64,000 nt of DNA from Planctomycetota bacterium (GTDB lineage: Bacteria; Planctomycetota; UBA8108; JACQVS01): positions 26,644-90,643 of the forward strand of contig JACQVS010000160.1 in NCBI GenBank assembly GCA_016209605.1, written 5' to 3'. Each line of letters opens with the position of its first letter. Position 1 is the first letter of the stretch. The notes below the pieces were generated by a model. That model saw only the letters and a program-made list of their open reading frames with translations, made no database searches and was not told the DNA's origin. This document shows positions 43,205 to 53,200 of the stretch, piece after piece. A program made the translations under genes and the position numbers.

Positions 43205-46198
43205 CTACTGGCCACTCAGGCTGGCCTTGCCTTCCTTCCTCTTCTGGATCAGCGCCAGCATGCGGCCGACGTTCTGAAGCGTGTCCGCATCGGCGCCGAT
43301 CCTCTTGACTTCCTTGAGAACAAGCTCTGCCAGGCTGATCTTGCCTTCCTTGAAATACTCGCTCCCCTTCTCGTAAAGACTGCCGGAAAGGCGCTTGACG
43401 CTGTCCTTTTCCAGATCGCTCCAGAAGGCTTGCATGCGACCGAGAAGCGCCGCGATCGATTCCGCATCGCCGGTTCCCTGGTGGCGCTCCAGCAAGCTCT
43501 TGCCGCGGGCCAGCAGGTTCTGGTAAATGGACAAGGAAGGGGTTTTCTTGAGGATGTTGTCAAAATCGCTGGTGATCTCTCCCAGCGCCACCTGGGCGGC
43601 CTTGGACCACTCGATCCGGATCCCCTTGGCCTGCTGGATCGCTTCCGTGCGCCAGGGAAACCGCCTGACCAGCTCATCCAGAATGGCGGTGGCCTCGCCC
43701 GGCTTGCCGGCCAGATAAACCTTGGCGGCGCGCTCCAGCAGCTCCTTGACGGCCTTGTCTTCCTCCCGCGAGTAGCGGGCCAGGGCCACCTCCAGATCCC
43801 GCGCCTTCTCCCCCGGCGGGGAGGCGGATCCCACCAGGACGGCGCGGCCGCGGCCGCCAGTCCCGGTGACAGTGACAGCCCCGGTGACATTGACTGCCCC
43901 AGTGAGTGTGCCAGTGACCCCGCCGCTGATGGTGGCGGGGAGGAGCTGGAAGTGGAGGGGAGGATTGAACTGGCAGACGATCTGCTCCTCCCCCTGCCCC
44001 AGGACCAGCTCCACCACCGGGGACGGGGAAGCGGAGCCGGCGTTGATCTCCACGCTGCCGCTTTCTCCCATGGCGCTCCAGTCGGCTTTCGCGCCCCCGA
44101 TCTCGAAGTAGAGGGCGACCCGCTCCGGCGCTTTTTCCGACTTGGAGTTCAGAGGCGGCTGGAAGCGGTAGCGGCAGACCAGCTCGCTGGATCCTTGAAT
44201 TATTTGCGTTTCGACCGGATACCATTCCCCGTGCGAGAGATCCGGCACCTGGGAGCGGAGCCGCACCACCGCGCCGCGCTTCGCGGGCGAGGACTCGGTG
44301 GCGAGGCGGGGACCGAGGAGAAGGGCGTCGTCCTCGAGCGGCAGGCCCGGCCACAGCGCCTGGAGCTGCGGCGCCCGGCCCCTCCTCAGGTTGGCGATGG
44401 CGCCTTCGGAGATCAACTCGGCCAGGATCGGCTGATCCCGCTTCCCCGGCTTCCCCTGATCCGCCGGCGGAGCCATGCTGAGAGCGATGGGGAATTGGAC
44501 GGCCGCGGCCGCTTCCGGCTCGCCGGCCGCCTTGTCCTCTCCCTCCCCGGGCGCCGCGGCTTCAATCTCCTTCTCAATCCAAGGAGGCGGGTTCTTGCTG
44601 AAGTAGATCTGGTCGAAGCTCGCGCTCCCCGCTTTTCCAGCGGCGGTCAAGACGAAGCATGCCACCTGGGCGTACTGAGCCGATCCGGGCGGCACGACCT
44701 CGAGGACCATATCCTCCTCCTCGCCTTCCGATCGAACGGCATGGGTGAACTGCCGGCCGACCTCGGTCAGGCCGCTCCGCTCTTCCGCCCTGGAACCGCC
44801 GCCAACCTCGGCGCTTCTGCTGCTTCCGGCGAGGGCCGGCGCGGCCAAGGCGTCCAGCGAGGTCGTCTTGAGCCAGATGACCATCAGCCCCGCGCCAAAC
44901 GCGTCGTTATTGAAGACATGACCGTAAAGATGGTAAGGCAGCCCGGAGATGATCGGCATGTTTTGAAAGTACGCCGCCCGGACCAGGCCCCTATCCGAAG
45001 CGGCGGGCGGCGAGGCGCTCACTTTCAAGGCCTTGAATCCCGGATGCTTCACCCCGGCGCTCAGCTCCTGGGTGATCTGGAAGCTGCCGGAGTCCGGGTC
45101 CAGGAGCATCCAGCCCGGGATCTTGCCCGGCTCCTTGGCCTCGTCCTCGAACGACCAGTTGACCAGGAGATTGTTCCCCTCGGGGGAGGGATCAGGATTC
45201 TTCTTCTCGATCAGCTTGAGGGTGATGTCGATGGTGAAGTAGAGGATGGTCCCCAGGACGAGCAGGATCCCCGCCGCCAGGATGGGCTGGCCGGAGCGAT
45301 CCGCCTCCTTGAGGAACTCCTGGACGTTGAAGTGGGAGAAACCGTCTTCCGCCACCACCTCGCCGCCGGCCGCCCCGTGGGCCGGCCCCAGGAACGGCTC
45401 CAGGTCCACGCCTTCGACCTGAGGAACCTGCACCCGGTATTGCGACTCGCCGATGTGCAGCCGCATCCCCGGCACCAGCGGGCACTCCCGAATGCGCTTT
45501 CCGTTCACCAGGGTGCCGTTCTTCGAGTCCAGGTCTTCGATATAAAAAACATTTTCCCTCCGGACGATGCGGGCGTGATGGGCCGAGGCCTTGGCGTCCT
45601 CGATCCTCAAGTTGTTGTCCACCAGGCGGCCGATGGTGTAAGGAACGCGGGTGATGGGGATCTTCTTGCCGGCATGCCCGCCGGCGATTCCTTCCAGGTA
45701 AGCCTCGCCCGTGGTCATCACCGCCGGCTTCCGGGCCTCCGCCGCGGCCGGAGCCACCGCCAGGGTCTCCGGCTCGGGGCTTTCCAGCACCGAGGCTTCA
45801 TCCAGGCCCTTGACGCCAGCCGCGGGGGCCGGAGTCGCGCTTACAGTGCGGGTTCTCACGGCGCTGGTGCGAGCGCCCCCGCGCGCCGCCTCTTCTTTGA
45901 GCGGCGCGGCAAGCAGCGGATCCTTATCAAAGCCGATGCGCGTCTTGCCGATCTGGATCACATCCCCCTCCTGAAGGGACGACCTGGTGATCCTGGCGCC
46001 GTTGAGCAGCGTGCCGTTGCGGCTCTGGAGGTCCTCGACGAAGAAGCCATCGGGGGTGTGGAGCACGCGGCAGTGATGCCGCGACGAGCGCGGGTCGTGG
46101 ATAACCACCTGATTGTCCTTTTCCCGGCCGATCTGCACCACCGGCCCCTCAAAATCGAGCTGGCGGACCTCGCCGTTTTCTTCAACGAAAAGCTTCAT
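43205..46198 (-). CDS. Two-FHA-domain membrane protein with CBM-like periplasmic region
   Basis: A 997-aa protein. FHA domain 1 (about 18-95: GREKDNQVVIHDPRSSRHHC, SRNGTLLNG) and FHA domain 2 (about 180-260: IGRLVDNNLRI, SAHHARI, SKNGTLVNG) are cytoplasmic phosphothreonine readers with intact G-R, S-x-x-H and N-G residues. A transmembrane helix (ILAAGILLVLGTILYFTI, about 308-325) follows. The periplasmic part begins with a carbohydrate-binding-module-like domain (NLLVNWSFEDEA..., about 343-540), then a region with a Val-Thr-Gly repeat tract and a helical C-terminus (about 790-990). It may relay phosphorylation status to the secretion machine (inference from neighbours). Confidence 0.83.
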   Translation of the reverse strand: MKLFVEENGEVRQLDFEGPVVQIGREKDNQVVIHDPRSSRHHCRVLHTPDGFFVEDLQSRNGTLLNGARITRSSLQEGDVIQIGKTRIGFDKDPLLAAPLKEEAARGGARTSAVRTRTVSATPAPAAGVKGLDEASVLESPEPETLAVAPAAAEARKPAVMTTGEAYLEGIAGGHAGKKIPITRVPYTIGRLVDNNLRIEDAKASAHHARIVRRENVFYIEDLDSKNGTLVNGKRIRECPLVPGMRLHIGESQYRVQVPQVEGVDLEPFLGPAHGAAGGEVVAEDGFSHFNVQEFLKEADRSGQPILAAGILLVLGTILYFTIDITLKLIEKKNPDPSPEGNNLLVNWSFEDEAKEPGKIPGWMLLDPDSGSFQITQELSAGVKHPGFKALKVSASPPAASDRGLVRAAYFQNMPIISGLPYHLYGHVFNNDAFGAGLMVIWLKTTSLDALAAPALAGSSRSAEVGGGSRAEERSGLTEVGRQFTHAVRSEGEEEDMVLEVVPPGSAQYAQVACFVLTAAGKAGSASFDQIYFSKNPPPWIEKEIEAAAPGEGEDKAAGEPEAAAAVQFPIALSMAPPADQGKPGKRDQPILAELISEGAIANLRRGRAPQLQALWPGLPLEDDALLLGPRLATESSPAKRGAVVRLRSQVPDLSHGEWYPVETQIIQGSSELVCRYRFQPPLNSKSEKAPERVALYFEIGGAKADWSAMGESGSVEINAGSASPSPVVELVLGQGEEQIVCQFNPPLHFQLLPATISGGVTGTLTGAVNVTGAVTVTGTGGRGRAVLVGSASPPGEKARDLEVALARYSREEDKAVKELLERAAKVYLAGKPGEATAILDELVRRFPWRTEAIQQAKGIRIEWSKAAQVALGEITSDFDNILKKTPSLSIYQNLLARGKSLLERHQGTGDAESIAALLGRMQAFWSDLEKDSVKRLSGSLYEKGSEYFKEGKISLAELVLKEVKRIGADADTLQNVGRMLALIQKRKEGKASLSGQ

Positions 46199-46234
46199 GG
46201 CTCAATGCGTACACGGTGCAAACTCTATTCTTCC

Positions 46235-46262
46235 GCTCGGTTGCGGGCGAAGCCCGCATTAT
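46235..46262. repeat. 28-bp hairpin repeat, copy 2
   Basis: Identical to 37301-37328 but in the opposite orientation; the stem TGCGGGC/GCCCGCA lies at 46242-46258. It sits between the sigma54 activator gene and the FHA protein gene. Confidence 0.85.
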
Positions 46263-46268
46263 AAGTTC

Positions 46269-48314
46269 TCAGTCTTTCAGGGAAGGCTCCTTGTTCAAGC
46301 CGTACTTCACGATCTTCGAGTCCAGCGTCGGCCTGGAGATGCCCAGGAGTTCCGCGGTCTTGGTTTTCCTCCAGCTATTGGTTTCGAGAGTGCTCTGGAT
46401 GACCTGCATCTCGACGTCCTCGACCGTCTGCGCGACGATCTCCTTGAGCGATTTCCCTTCCAGGGAGGGCAGCTTCTTGGCGGCCGACTTCGCCAGGATG
46501 TTGGAGCTCAGGAGGCTGGCCTCGATGCGGTCGTCGCTCAGAGCGGCCAGCCGCTCCACCTCGTTCTCCAGCTCGCGCACGCTTCCCGGCCAGTCGTACT
46601 GGTAGAGGAGATGGAAGGCGTCGCGGCTGAGAGTTTTCTTCTTGCCGCCGCTGCGCTTGGCGATGCGCTCCAGGAAGGTGTCGATGAGGAGCGGAATATC
46701 CTCGCGCCGCTCCCGGAGCGGCGGCAGGGTGACGGTGATGACGTTGATGCGGTAGAGGAGGTCCTCGCGAAACTTCCCCTGGCGCACCAGCTCGTAAATG
46801 TTCTTGTTGGTGGCCGAGATGATCCGCACGTTGACCTTGATGATGTCCTTGCCGCCCACCCGGCGGATCTCCCCCTCCTGTAGCACGCGAAGGAACTTGG
46901 TCTGCATCTCCGGACTCATGTCAGCGATCTCGTCAAGGAACAAGGTCCCCTCGTGAGCCACCTCGAAGAGGCCGCGCTTGTCCCGCGTCGCGCCGGTGAA
47001 GGCGCCGCGCACGTGGCCGAAGAACTCGCTCTCGAGCAGGTTGACGGGAATGGCGGCGCAGTTCTCGCTGACGAACTCCTTGTGCCGGCGCGGGCCGTTG
47101 TGGTGGATGGCGCGGGCGACCAGTTCCTTGCCGGTGCCGCTTTCGCCGAGGACCAGCACCGGCACGCTGGAGTCGATCACCTTGTCAAGCAGGGTGAAGA
47201 CGTCGAACATCTTCGGGCTCCGGGTGACGATGGCGTCGTAGTTGTACCGGAAGCGGGCCGGGAGGTCCTTGGGGATGAGCTTGATCGCCTCCTCGAGCTG
47301 GATGCTCTTCGACAGCACTTTCTCCTCGAGGTCGAGGTTGGCGCGCTCGAGGCGCTTCTGCGCCTCTTCCAGCTCCTTCTGGCGCTGGCGGTTCTCCTCG
47401 AAGAGGCGCGCATTCATGATGGCCACCGCCGCTTGGTCGGAGATGATCTCCAGCCAGCGCAGGTGGTTCTGGCTGAAGGCGTCGGGGTTGTGGCGGTTGT
47501 CGACGTAAATGACGCCGATGCACTGGCCGCGCAGCTTGATGGGCACGCACAGGATCGACTTCATGTTGAGATTGTAGACGCTGGCGAAGCCGCTGAAGCG
47601 CCGGTCCTTGACGGCGTTGTCGCTGAGGATGGCGGCGCCGGACTCGAGGACGTGCTCGGCGATGGAGCGGCTGACCTTGAAGTCCGGCCCCTTGATGCTC
47701 TCGCGGTCGAGGTTGCGCGCGGTCTGCACCACCATCTCGCTGGCGCTCTTGAGGAGGAGGAAGCCGCGCTCGGCGTTGGTGACCTCGACGACGGTGTCGA
47801 TGATGAGGTCGAGGAGGTCGGAGAGCACCAGCGTCGAACAGAGGTTGCGGTTGATCTCGAGGAGCTTGAGGAAGATCTCCCGTTCCTTCTTGAGCACCAC
47901 GAGCTGGCTCCCCTCGGCCAGCTCCGAGAGCGGCTCGAGGAAGAAATCGGTGGCCAGATCGATGGTCTCGCTGGTGGAGGTGGACGGGATGCGGTCGAAG
48001 TACATGCGGGTCTTGCCGATCTCGATGCAGTCGCCCGGGTGCAGCTCCTTCCGCAGCACCAGAATGCCGTTCACCAGGGTGCCGTTCCGGCTCTTCAAGT
48101 CGACAATCTCGAAAGTGCTCCCCTTGCGCTCGATTTGACAGTGGTGGCGCGAGGAGTTGATGTCGTCGATCTCGATGGTGTTCTCGTGCGACCGGCCGAT
48201 GGAGGTCACTTTTTCGGCCAGATCCACCACCCGCTCGGTGCCATTTTCCCGGATAATCAGGCGCGGCACACGGTTGGGATCCAATCCTTTGAGGCCTTGA
48301 GTTCTGGCGACCAT
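46269..48314 (-). CDS. FHA-GAF-AAA+ sigma54-dependent transcriptional activator
   Basis: A 681-aa enhancer-binding protein. An FHA domain (about 20-105: SIGRSHENTIEIDD, SSRHHCQI, SRNGTLVNG) and a GAF domain (about 155-315) are joined by a coiled coil to an AAA+ domain with Walker A GESGTGKE (about 388), the sigma54-contacting GAFTGA loop (about 436), Walker B TLFLDEIADM and an arginine-finger region. A Fis-type HTH closes the protein (TAELLGISRPTLDSKIVKYG). ATG 48314 has AGGAG just upstream; a TTG at 48365 is less likely. It probably senses a phosphothreonine partner and activates sigma54 promoters, perhaps of the adjacent secretion genes; no clear -24/-12 site was identified. Confidence 0.92.
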   Translation of the reverse strand: MVARTQGLKGLDPNRVPRLIIRENGTERVVDLAEKVTSIGRSHENTIEIDDINSSRHHCQIERKGSTFEIVDLKSRNGTLVNGILVLRKELHPGDCIEIGKTRMYFDRIPSTSTSETIDLATDFFLEPLSELAEGSQLVVLKKEREIFLKLLEINRNLCSTLVLSDLLDLIIDTVVEVTNAERGFLLLKSASEMVVQTARNLDRESIKGPDFKVSRSIAEHVLESGAAILSDNAVKDRRFSGFASVYNLNMKSILCVPIKLRGQCIGVIYVDNRHNPDAFSQNHLRWLEIISDQAAVAIMNARLFEENRQRQKELEEAQKRLERANLDLEEKVLSKSIQLEEAIKLIPKDLPARFRYNYDAIVTRSPKMFDVFTLLDKVIDSSVPVLVLGESGTGKELVARAIHHNGPRRHKEFVSENCAAIPVNLLESEFFGHVRGAFTGATRDKRGLFEVAHEGTLFLDEIADMSPEMQTKFLRVLQEGEIRRVGGKDIIKVNVRIISATNKNIYELVRQGKFREDLLYRINVITVTLPPLRERREDIPLLIDTFLERIAKRSGGKKKTLSRDAFHLLYQYDWPGSVRELENEVERLAALSDDRIEASLLSSNILAKSAAKKLPSLEGKSLKEIVAQTVEDVEMQVIQSTLETNSWRKTKTAELLGISRPTLDSKIVKYGLNKEPSLKD

Positions 48315-48392
48315 AGACTCCTGAAAATTCGTAGGTCTTGAAGGTGGAAGGGCTTGGGAGGCCAAATTCCCATAAATAAAGATTGTAAAGCT

Positions 48393-48420
48393 ATTTTAAC
48401 AAGTCTGGGTGAAGATGCAA
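48393..48420 (-). promoter_or_regulatory. Promoter candidate for the sigma54 activator gene
   Basis: On the - strand TTGCAT (48415-48420) and TAAAAT (48393-48398) are 16 nt apart, about 80 nt upstream of the ATG at 48314, in an AT-rich stretch. Confidence 0.35.
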
Positions 48421-48502
48421 GGGGAATTTAGCAAGAGAGGTTTGCCCCGGCCAACCCTCGCCTTCGGCGGAGCCCGGCCTGATATGAAATCCAGGAAAAA
48501 GA

Positions 48503-48608
48503 ATTTGAACCGCAAAGACGCGAAGAGCGCAAAGGATGAAGACAAAGGAAAAATAAAATTATTTCTTTTCTCTTCTTTGCGTCCTTTGCGCCTTTGCGGT
48601 TAATATTA
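48503..48608. repeat. Dispersed repeat, copy C, arranged as a ~100-bp palindrome
   Basis: The left arm starts AACCGCAAAGACGCGAAG and the right arm ends CCTTTGCGCCTTTGCGGTT. The arms are imperfect reverse complements around an AT-rich centre near 48555. It lies between the carboxypeptidase stop (48617) and the sigma54 activator promoter, where it could terminate transcription from the carboxypeptidase side. Confidence 0.75.
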
Positions 48609-48616
48609 TTCCTCTT

Positions 48617-50170
48617 TCATGGCTTGACGGCTGACTTCGCCATGGCGTCGAGGATCTTGAGCCCGATCGTCTCCTGCAGCTGGTGGGCGGCGGAGAGACC
48701 GCCGTTCTTCGGGAAGCCGTTGATCATCAGAGCGAAGACCCACACCTCTTTTCCCGGGGGCGGCCGCTCAGCGCCGCCCGCGGCGGCATCGCTCCGGCCG
48801 GCCTTCCTGGCCGCCGCGGCCCCTTCGGGGGGCAAGCGCAGAAAGCCGGAAAGAGTCGATACGCCGGCGATGTAGCCGGTCTTGGCGAACAGGTTTCCCG
48901 CGAGGGCGGTGCGGCGAAACCTTTTCTTCAAGGTGCCGCTCTCCCCCGCCACCGAGAGGCTGCCCTGGAACATGGGGAAGACCTCCCGCTGAGAGACCCA
49001 GTGTAGGAGCCGCGCCAGGGTGATCGGGGCGACGCGGTTGGCCGTGGAGTATCCGGAGCCATCGCCGATCTCGAGCCCGGGGGCCGGCACCTTGCTGTCC
49101 TTCAAGAACGCATGGATCGCCTCCGCTCCCGTGGCGACGCTGCCGGTTTTCCCCGAGGCCGCCCCCAGAGCCTTGAGCAGCACCTCGGCGTGGAGGTTCT
49201 GGCTGTTTTGCAGAATCATCGGCAGGTCGCGCTGGAGGGGCGAGAGGTGCTTGTGAAGGACCACCCGCTTCGCCGGATCGGGAAGGCGGCCGCGGTCGCG
49301 CGCCACCTTCCCCTCGACTGCCACCCCTTCGGCGGCGAGGACCTCCTTGAGCACGGTGCCGAAGTAAAGCCCGGGGTCGTCGACGGTCACCGAGTCCGAC
49401 CATTCCCTGGTTTTTACCGGAATCCTGCCATCGAGGAGCACCCGGTTGGTCCCCGGCGCGCGCTCGAGGCGAATCACCGTCCGCCCCTCCGAAGAAGTCA
49501 GGCACTTGTTCTCCACCGCAACATACGCCGTCGCCGGCGAGAGGCGGTAGCCGGCCGGACTGCCCGCCCGGGTTGCGGTCACGGTCACGTCGACGCAGTT
49601 GTCGTTCAAGTTCAAGGCGCCGACCTGCGCCGAGTACCAGCGGCTGGCTTGATCCTTTTTCCAGTAGGGCAGGAAGCGCTGGTCGTCAAAGCGGAAGTCG
49701 TCGATGAGCAGGTCGCCGGCGATCCTGGCGACCCCCGCCGCCTTGAGGGCCCCGGCCCACTGGCGGAAGATGGCCGCCGGGTCGCCGTTCGAGAAGCGAG
49801 CGGAGATGTTCGGATCCCCGCTGCCGGTGACGACCAAGGGGCCCTTCAAGATCCCGCCCGCCGGCGCCTGATCCGACCATAGCACTGTCTCGTAGTTGTA
49901 TCCGGCGCCCAGCTTGTTCAAAGCCGCCACCGCCACCAGGATCTTCTGGTTGGAAGCCGGCTGGAAGGGCCGGTCCTCGTTGATGGCCACCCACGCCTCC
50001 CCCTTCTGGTCCAGAACCACCAGCCCCACCTGCCCGGGCTGAAAGCCCTTGGCTTGAACGGCCCGCTGGCAGGCCTCGGCGAGGTCTTCAGGACTCGCTT
50101 GCGCCCAAAGGCTGAAACTAAAAAAGCGCCAAACAAAAAAGACCACCAAACCGGTTATAGAAATTCTCAT
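48617..50170 (-). CDS. dacB: D-alanyl-D-alanine carboxypeptidase/endopeptidase (PBP4 family)
   Basis: A 517-aa class C penicillin-binding protein. After a signal peptide (FFVWRFFSFSLWAQA) the three active-site motifs appear in order: S-x-x-K in PASNQK, S-x-N in QNSQNLHAE, and KTG in FAKTGYIAG. The large insertion between the first two motifs is typical of PBP4/DacB. It trims or cleaves peptidoglycan cross-links in the periplasm. An Ala/Gly/Arg-rich loop near residues 455-480 is unusual. ATG 50170 has AGGAGGAGAAG 2-3 nt upstream; a GTG one codon earlier is possible. It follows the CotH gene by 39 nt and may be cotranscribed. Confidence 0.92.
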   Translation of the reverse strand: MRISITGLVVFFVWRFFSFSLWAQASPEDLAEACQRAVQAKGFQPGQVGLVVLDQKGEAWVAINEDRPFQPASNQKILVAVAALNKLGAGYNYETVLWSDQAPAGGILKGPLVVTGSGDPNISARFSNGDPAAIFRQWAGALKAAGVARIAGDLLIDDFRFDDQRFLPYWKKDQASRWYSAQVGALNLNDNCVDVTVTATRAGSPAGYRLSPATAYVAVENKCLTSSEGRTVIRLERAPGTNRVLLDGRIPVKTREWSDSVTVDDPGLYFGTVLKEVLAAEGVAVEGKVARDRGRLPDPAKRVVLHKHLSPLQRDLPMILQNSQNLHAEVLLKALGAASGKTGSVATGAEAIHAFLKDSKVPAPGLEIGDGSGYSTANRVAPITLARLLHWVSQREVFPMFQGSLSVAGESGTLKKRFRRTALAGNLFAKTGYIAGVSTLSGFLRLPPEGAAAARKAGRSDAAAGGAERPPPGKEVWVFALMINGFPKNGGLSAAHQLQETIGLKILDAMAKSAVKP

Positions 50171-50209
50171 CACTTCTCCTCCTGAGCTGTAACAAATCCA
50201 TTTTCTTCA

Positions 50210-53200
50210 TTATCTTAAGCACGCCTCGGCACATCCCGCGATTCTGGTGCACCTCGCTCCCAGGACCGGCGGCGGGCCGTGCTGGAACAAGTACTGCAGG
50301 ATATGGATGGCATCTGAAATGTCAACCCCCGCGTCGCCGTTCAAGTCCAGGAGCGGCAGGTTCCCTCCCTCGGCGATCGAAGCCCCCTCGCACGGCAACG
50401 GCCCGCTGGCCCGCCCGAAGAGCCTGAGGAGAATCGACACCGCGTCGGCCAGGTCGAGCTGCGCGTCCTGGTTGGCATCGCCCGGCAGCCGCCGGCCGCC
50501 GACCGCCGACTGGCCAGGATCGGCCTCGCCGGGCGATCCGCCGACGTAGCGGCTGGCGAGCCAGCCGGCGCCGTCGCCCCAGGCCGACCAGGGAGCGCCC
50601 GGATCGGCGATGACCAGCGAGAAGCCCTGGCCGTCGGTGGACGGCTGCCAGGCCTCCGAGTAAGCGAAGTCGAGGATGGCCTCGTTCAACGGCCCCCGCA
50701 GGCTCACCGCCTCGCCGGCATTGTCCAGGTTGCCGGTGAACTCGCCGGCAATCAGCAGGCCGGCGGTATCGTAACGGGAGGAAAAGGCCGCCAGGTTCTT
50801 TACCACCAGGACATAGGTTCCCGGCGGCAAACTGGTGACCGCGGAGCCGGTGAAGTCGAAGGATACGCCGCCGGCCAATCGCGCCCCGTTCAAGTTCATG
50901 GGACTCGCGCCGAGATTGAGGAGCTCGATGAACTCAAAATCGTCGGCATCATAGGGGCTGTTCGGCGGCGGGTCGGCCGGATGGTACATGATCTCGGTGA
51001 TTACCAGCGGAGGCATGGCGACTACAAAGGTCGCGTCGGTAAGCCCGCTCCAGCCCTTGGTGCTCCGGGCGCGGGCGATGGCGCGGGTGTTCTGGTTGAG
51101 TGTGATCGCACCGCTGTAGGTCTTCGCGGTCGCCGCCGGATTGCCGGTCAGGGCGCGCGGGTCGCTGCCATCGAGGGTGTAATAGATCGTTCCCGCCGGC
51201 GCCGACATGGTCAGGCTGAAGCCGGGATCGATCGAGCCGCCCAACTTGTTGAAGGCGGGGGCCACCGCCCAGTTGCCGTCGATCCAGGCCATCCGCCCGA
51301 TGATCCAGTTCTTCATGAAGCCGATCTCTTCCTGATAGGTGTTGCCGATGAACTGGTTAGGCCAGACGTAGGTGCCGAGCACCGGCCAGCGCTGGAAGTT
51401 GCGCACCTGCGCCTCGCTCAAGATGCCGACGTTGCGGTCGACGCTGGCGAGCAGCTTGCCGGTGGCGAAGCGATCGCGCCGCAGCTCGGTCCAGCGGTCG
51501 ATGTACTTCTGCACGAAGTTGGGGTCCTGGAAAAGCCGCGGCCACCAGGCGTAGTCGTTGCCTGAGAGCTGGCTGTAATACCACCCATCGGTGGTCCAGC
51601 CGTTCAAGTAGTTGGCGTTCCCCAGGCAGAGGTTGTAGTCCCAAATGGGCCCCATGTTGAGCTTGCCGCCGCGGTCCTTGAACATGAAGGTGCTCAAGCG
51701 GAAGCCGTCGATGTTCTTGGTCATCTCGACGAGAATGTGATGGTCAATGAAGGAGCCGGCGTCGATGTACCGGGCGTAACCGATGAGGGGATCCTTGAAG
51801 TTGAGGCCGAAGAGCGCCCCCTCGAACTCGTTGAGGTACCCGGTGAGCCAGGCGCGCTGCGCCGCGGTGATCTCCTGCTCCTTGGGGTAGACGTAGGCGA
51901 GGCGCAGGCCGCTCGAGGTGGTGAAGCCGGCGTCGCCGGGGTCGAGGCGGTCGATCTTCAGGATGTAGCCTCCGGAGATGTCCGGCGCGTTGCTGTCCGA
52001 AACCAGCAACTTGTGGATGTCCACCCGGTTCCGGTCCCGCTTGATCTTTTCCATGAACACGTACACGCCGGCGTAGTCCGCCGAGGTTAAGTTGCCGCCG
52101 CCCGAGTCGACGTACAGTTCGATGAATCGCGACCGCACCGCGTAGCGGCCGGCGTCATTGCTCCACTCGTAGGCGAGGGGGTCGCGCATCAGCGTCTTGT
52201 CGGTGTAAGGGCCGAGGAGGATCCAGTCGGACTCCTCGGGCATGCCCAGGAGCGGGACCTCGAGATCGAAATTTTTTTCGTTCCAGATCTCCAGGGCGAA
52301 GTTTTTCTTGGGGAATCCCAGGGAGCTCGAGCCGCGCCACTTGATGGCGCCGCGACCGCTGAACTCCGGCGGATCGATGAGGGCGTTCCTCGCTCCGGCG
52401 GCGTTGTTGATGATGCCCACGTAAGTCAGGGTCTGCGCCGTGTCGTTGATCCCTTGACCAAAGGTGTTGAAGATGGCGATGGGCAGGTTGGAGCTAAAGT
52501 TGCTGACGCTGGCATCGAGCCCGATATACGTCCGGCTTTCCACCGGGCTGGGGACCAGCCCCGGCTGGAAGGCGCGCGCCCGCACCATGGTGCTCGTCGA
52601 GATGGATAGCGGCGCGGAGTAGGCCGGCGAGGAGGCCGACGGCTCCGTGCGGTCGAGGGTGTAGCGGATGGCCGCCCCCGGCGCCGCCGTGAGGATCAGC
52701 GGGAAGCTGCCCGAGAAAGCGCCGCCGGGCCTGGAGAAGGAAGGCCGGGCGGCGATCCCTGGGTAGCCCGAGCCATTGGCATACCCCGGCGTCGGCTGAG
52801 CGAAGTAGAACACCGTGTCGGTGTTCACTGCCCCGGCGCTGAAGCCGTCCAGCTCGGGAACGATCAGGAAGTCGGAGCTGCCGGCGCTCGCATTGAGTCC
52901 ATGAATGGCCAGGACGTTGGCGCCGGCCTTCAAGAGCCCCGCGGTGACGGGGATGTCGACCTCCTCGAAGACCACCGCCAGGGCCTCGTCGCGAGTTGAG
53001 GTGGCGGCGGAGTTCCAGGCCAGAGCCGCCGGCGCGGCGCGCGAGGCCACGAGCACGCCGTTGATATACGCCGCATAGCCGTCGTCGTACTTCATGCGCA
53101 GCTTGAGGAGGTTGAGCTGGGATGGATTGGCAACGGCGAAGGGGACGCGGATGTAGGCCGTCGGGTTGACGCCGTCCATCGAGGCGCGGAGGTTCGTCGA

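Larger units (their letters stand above)
48315..48616. other. 302-bp spacer with promoter and large inverted repeat
   Basis: No gene is seen. It contains the promoter candidate for the sigma54 activator and, near the carboxypeptidase stop, copy C of the dispersed repeat arranged as a palindrome. Confidence 0.6.

Noticed and set aside
43430..46264. 944-aa open frame on the + strand, opposite the FHA protein
   Set aside because: Antisense to a gene with clear FHA domains; composition (Arg/Gly/Pro/Leu-rich without domains) is that of a high-GC shadow frame.
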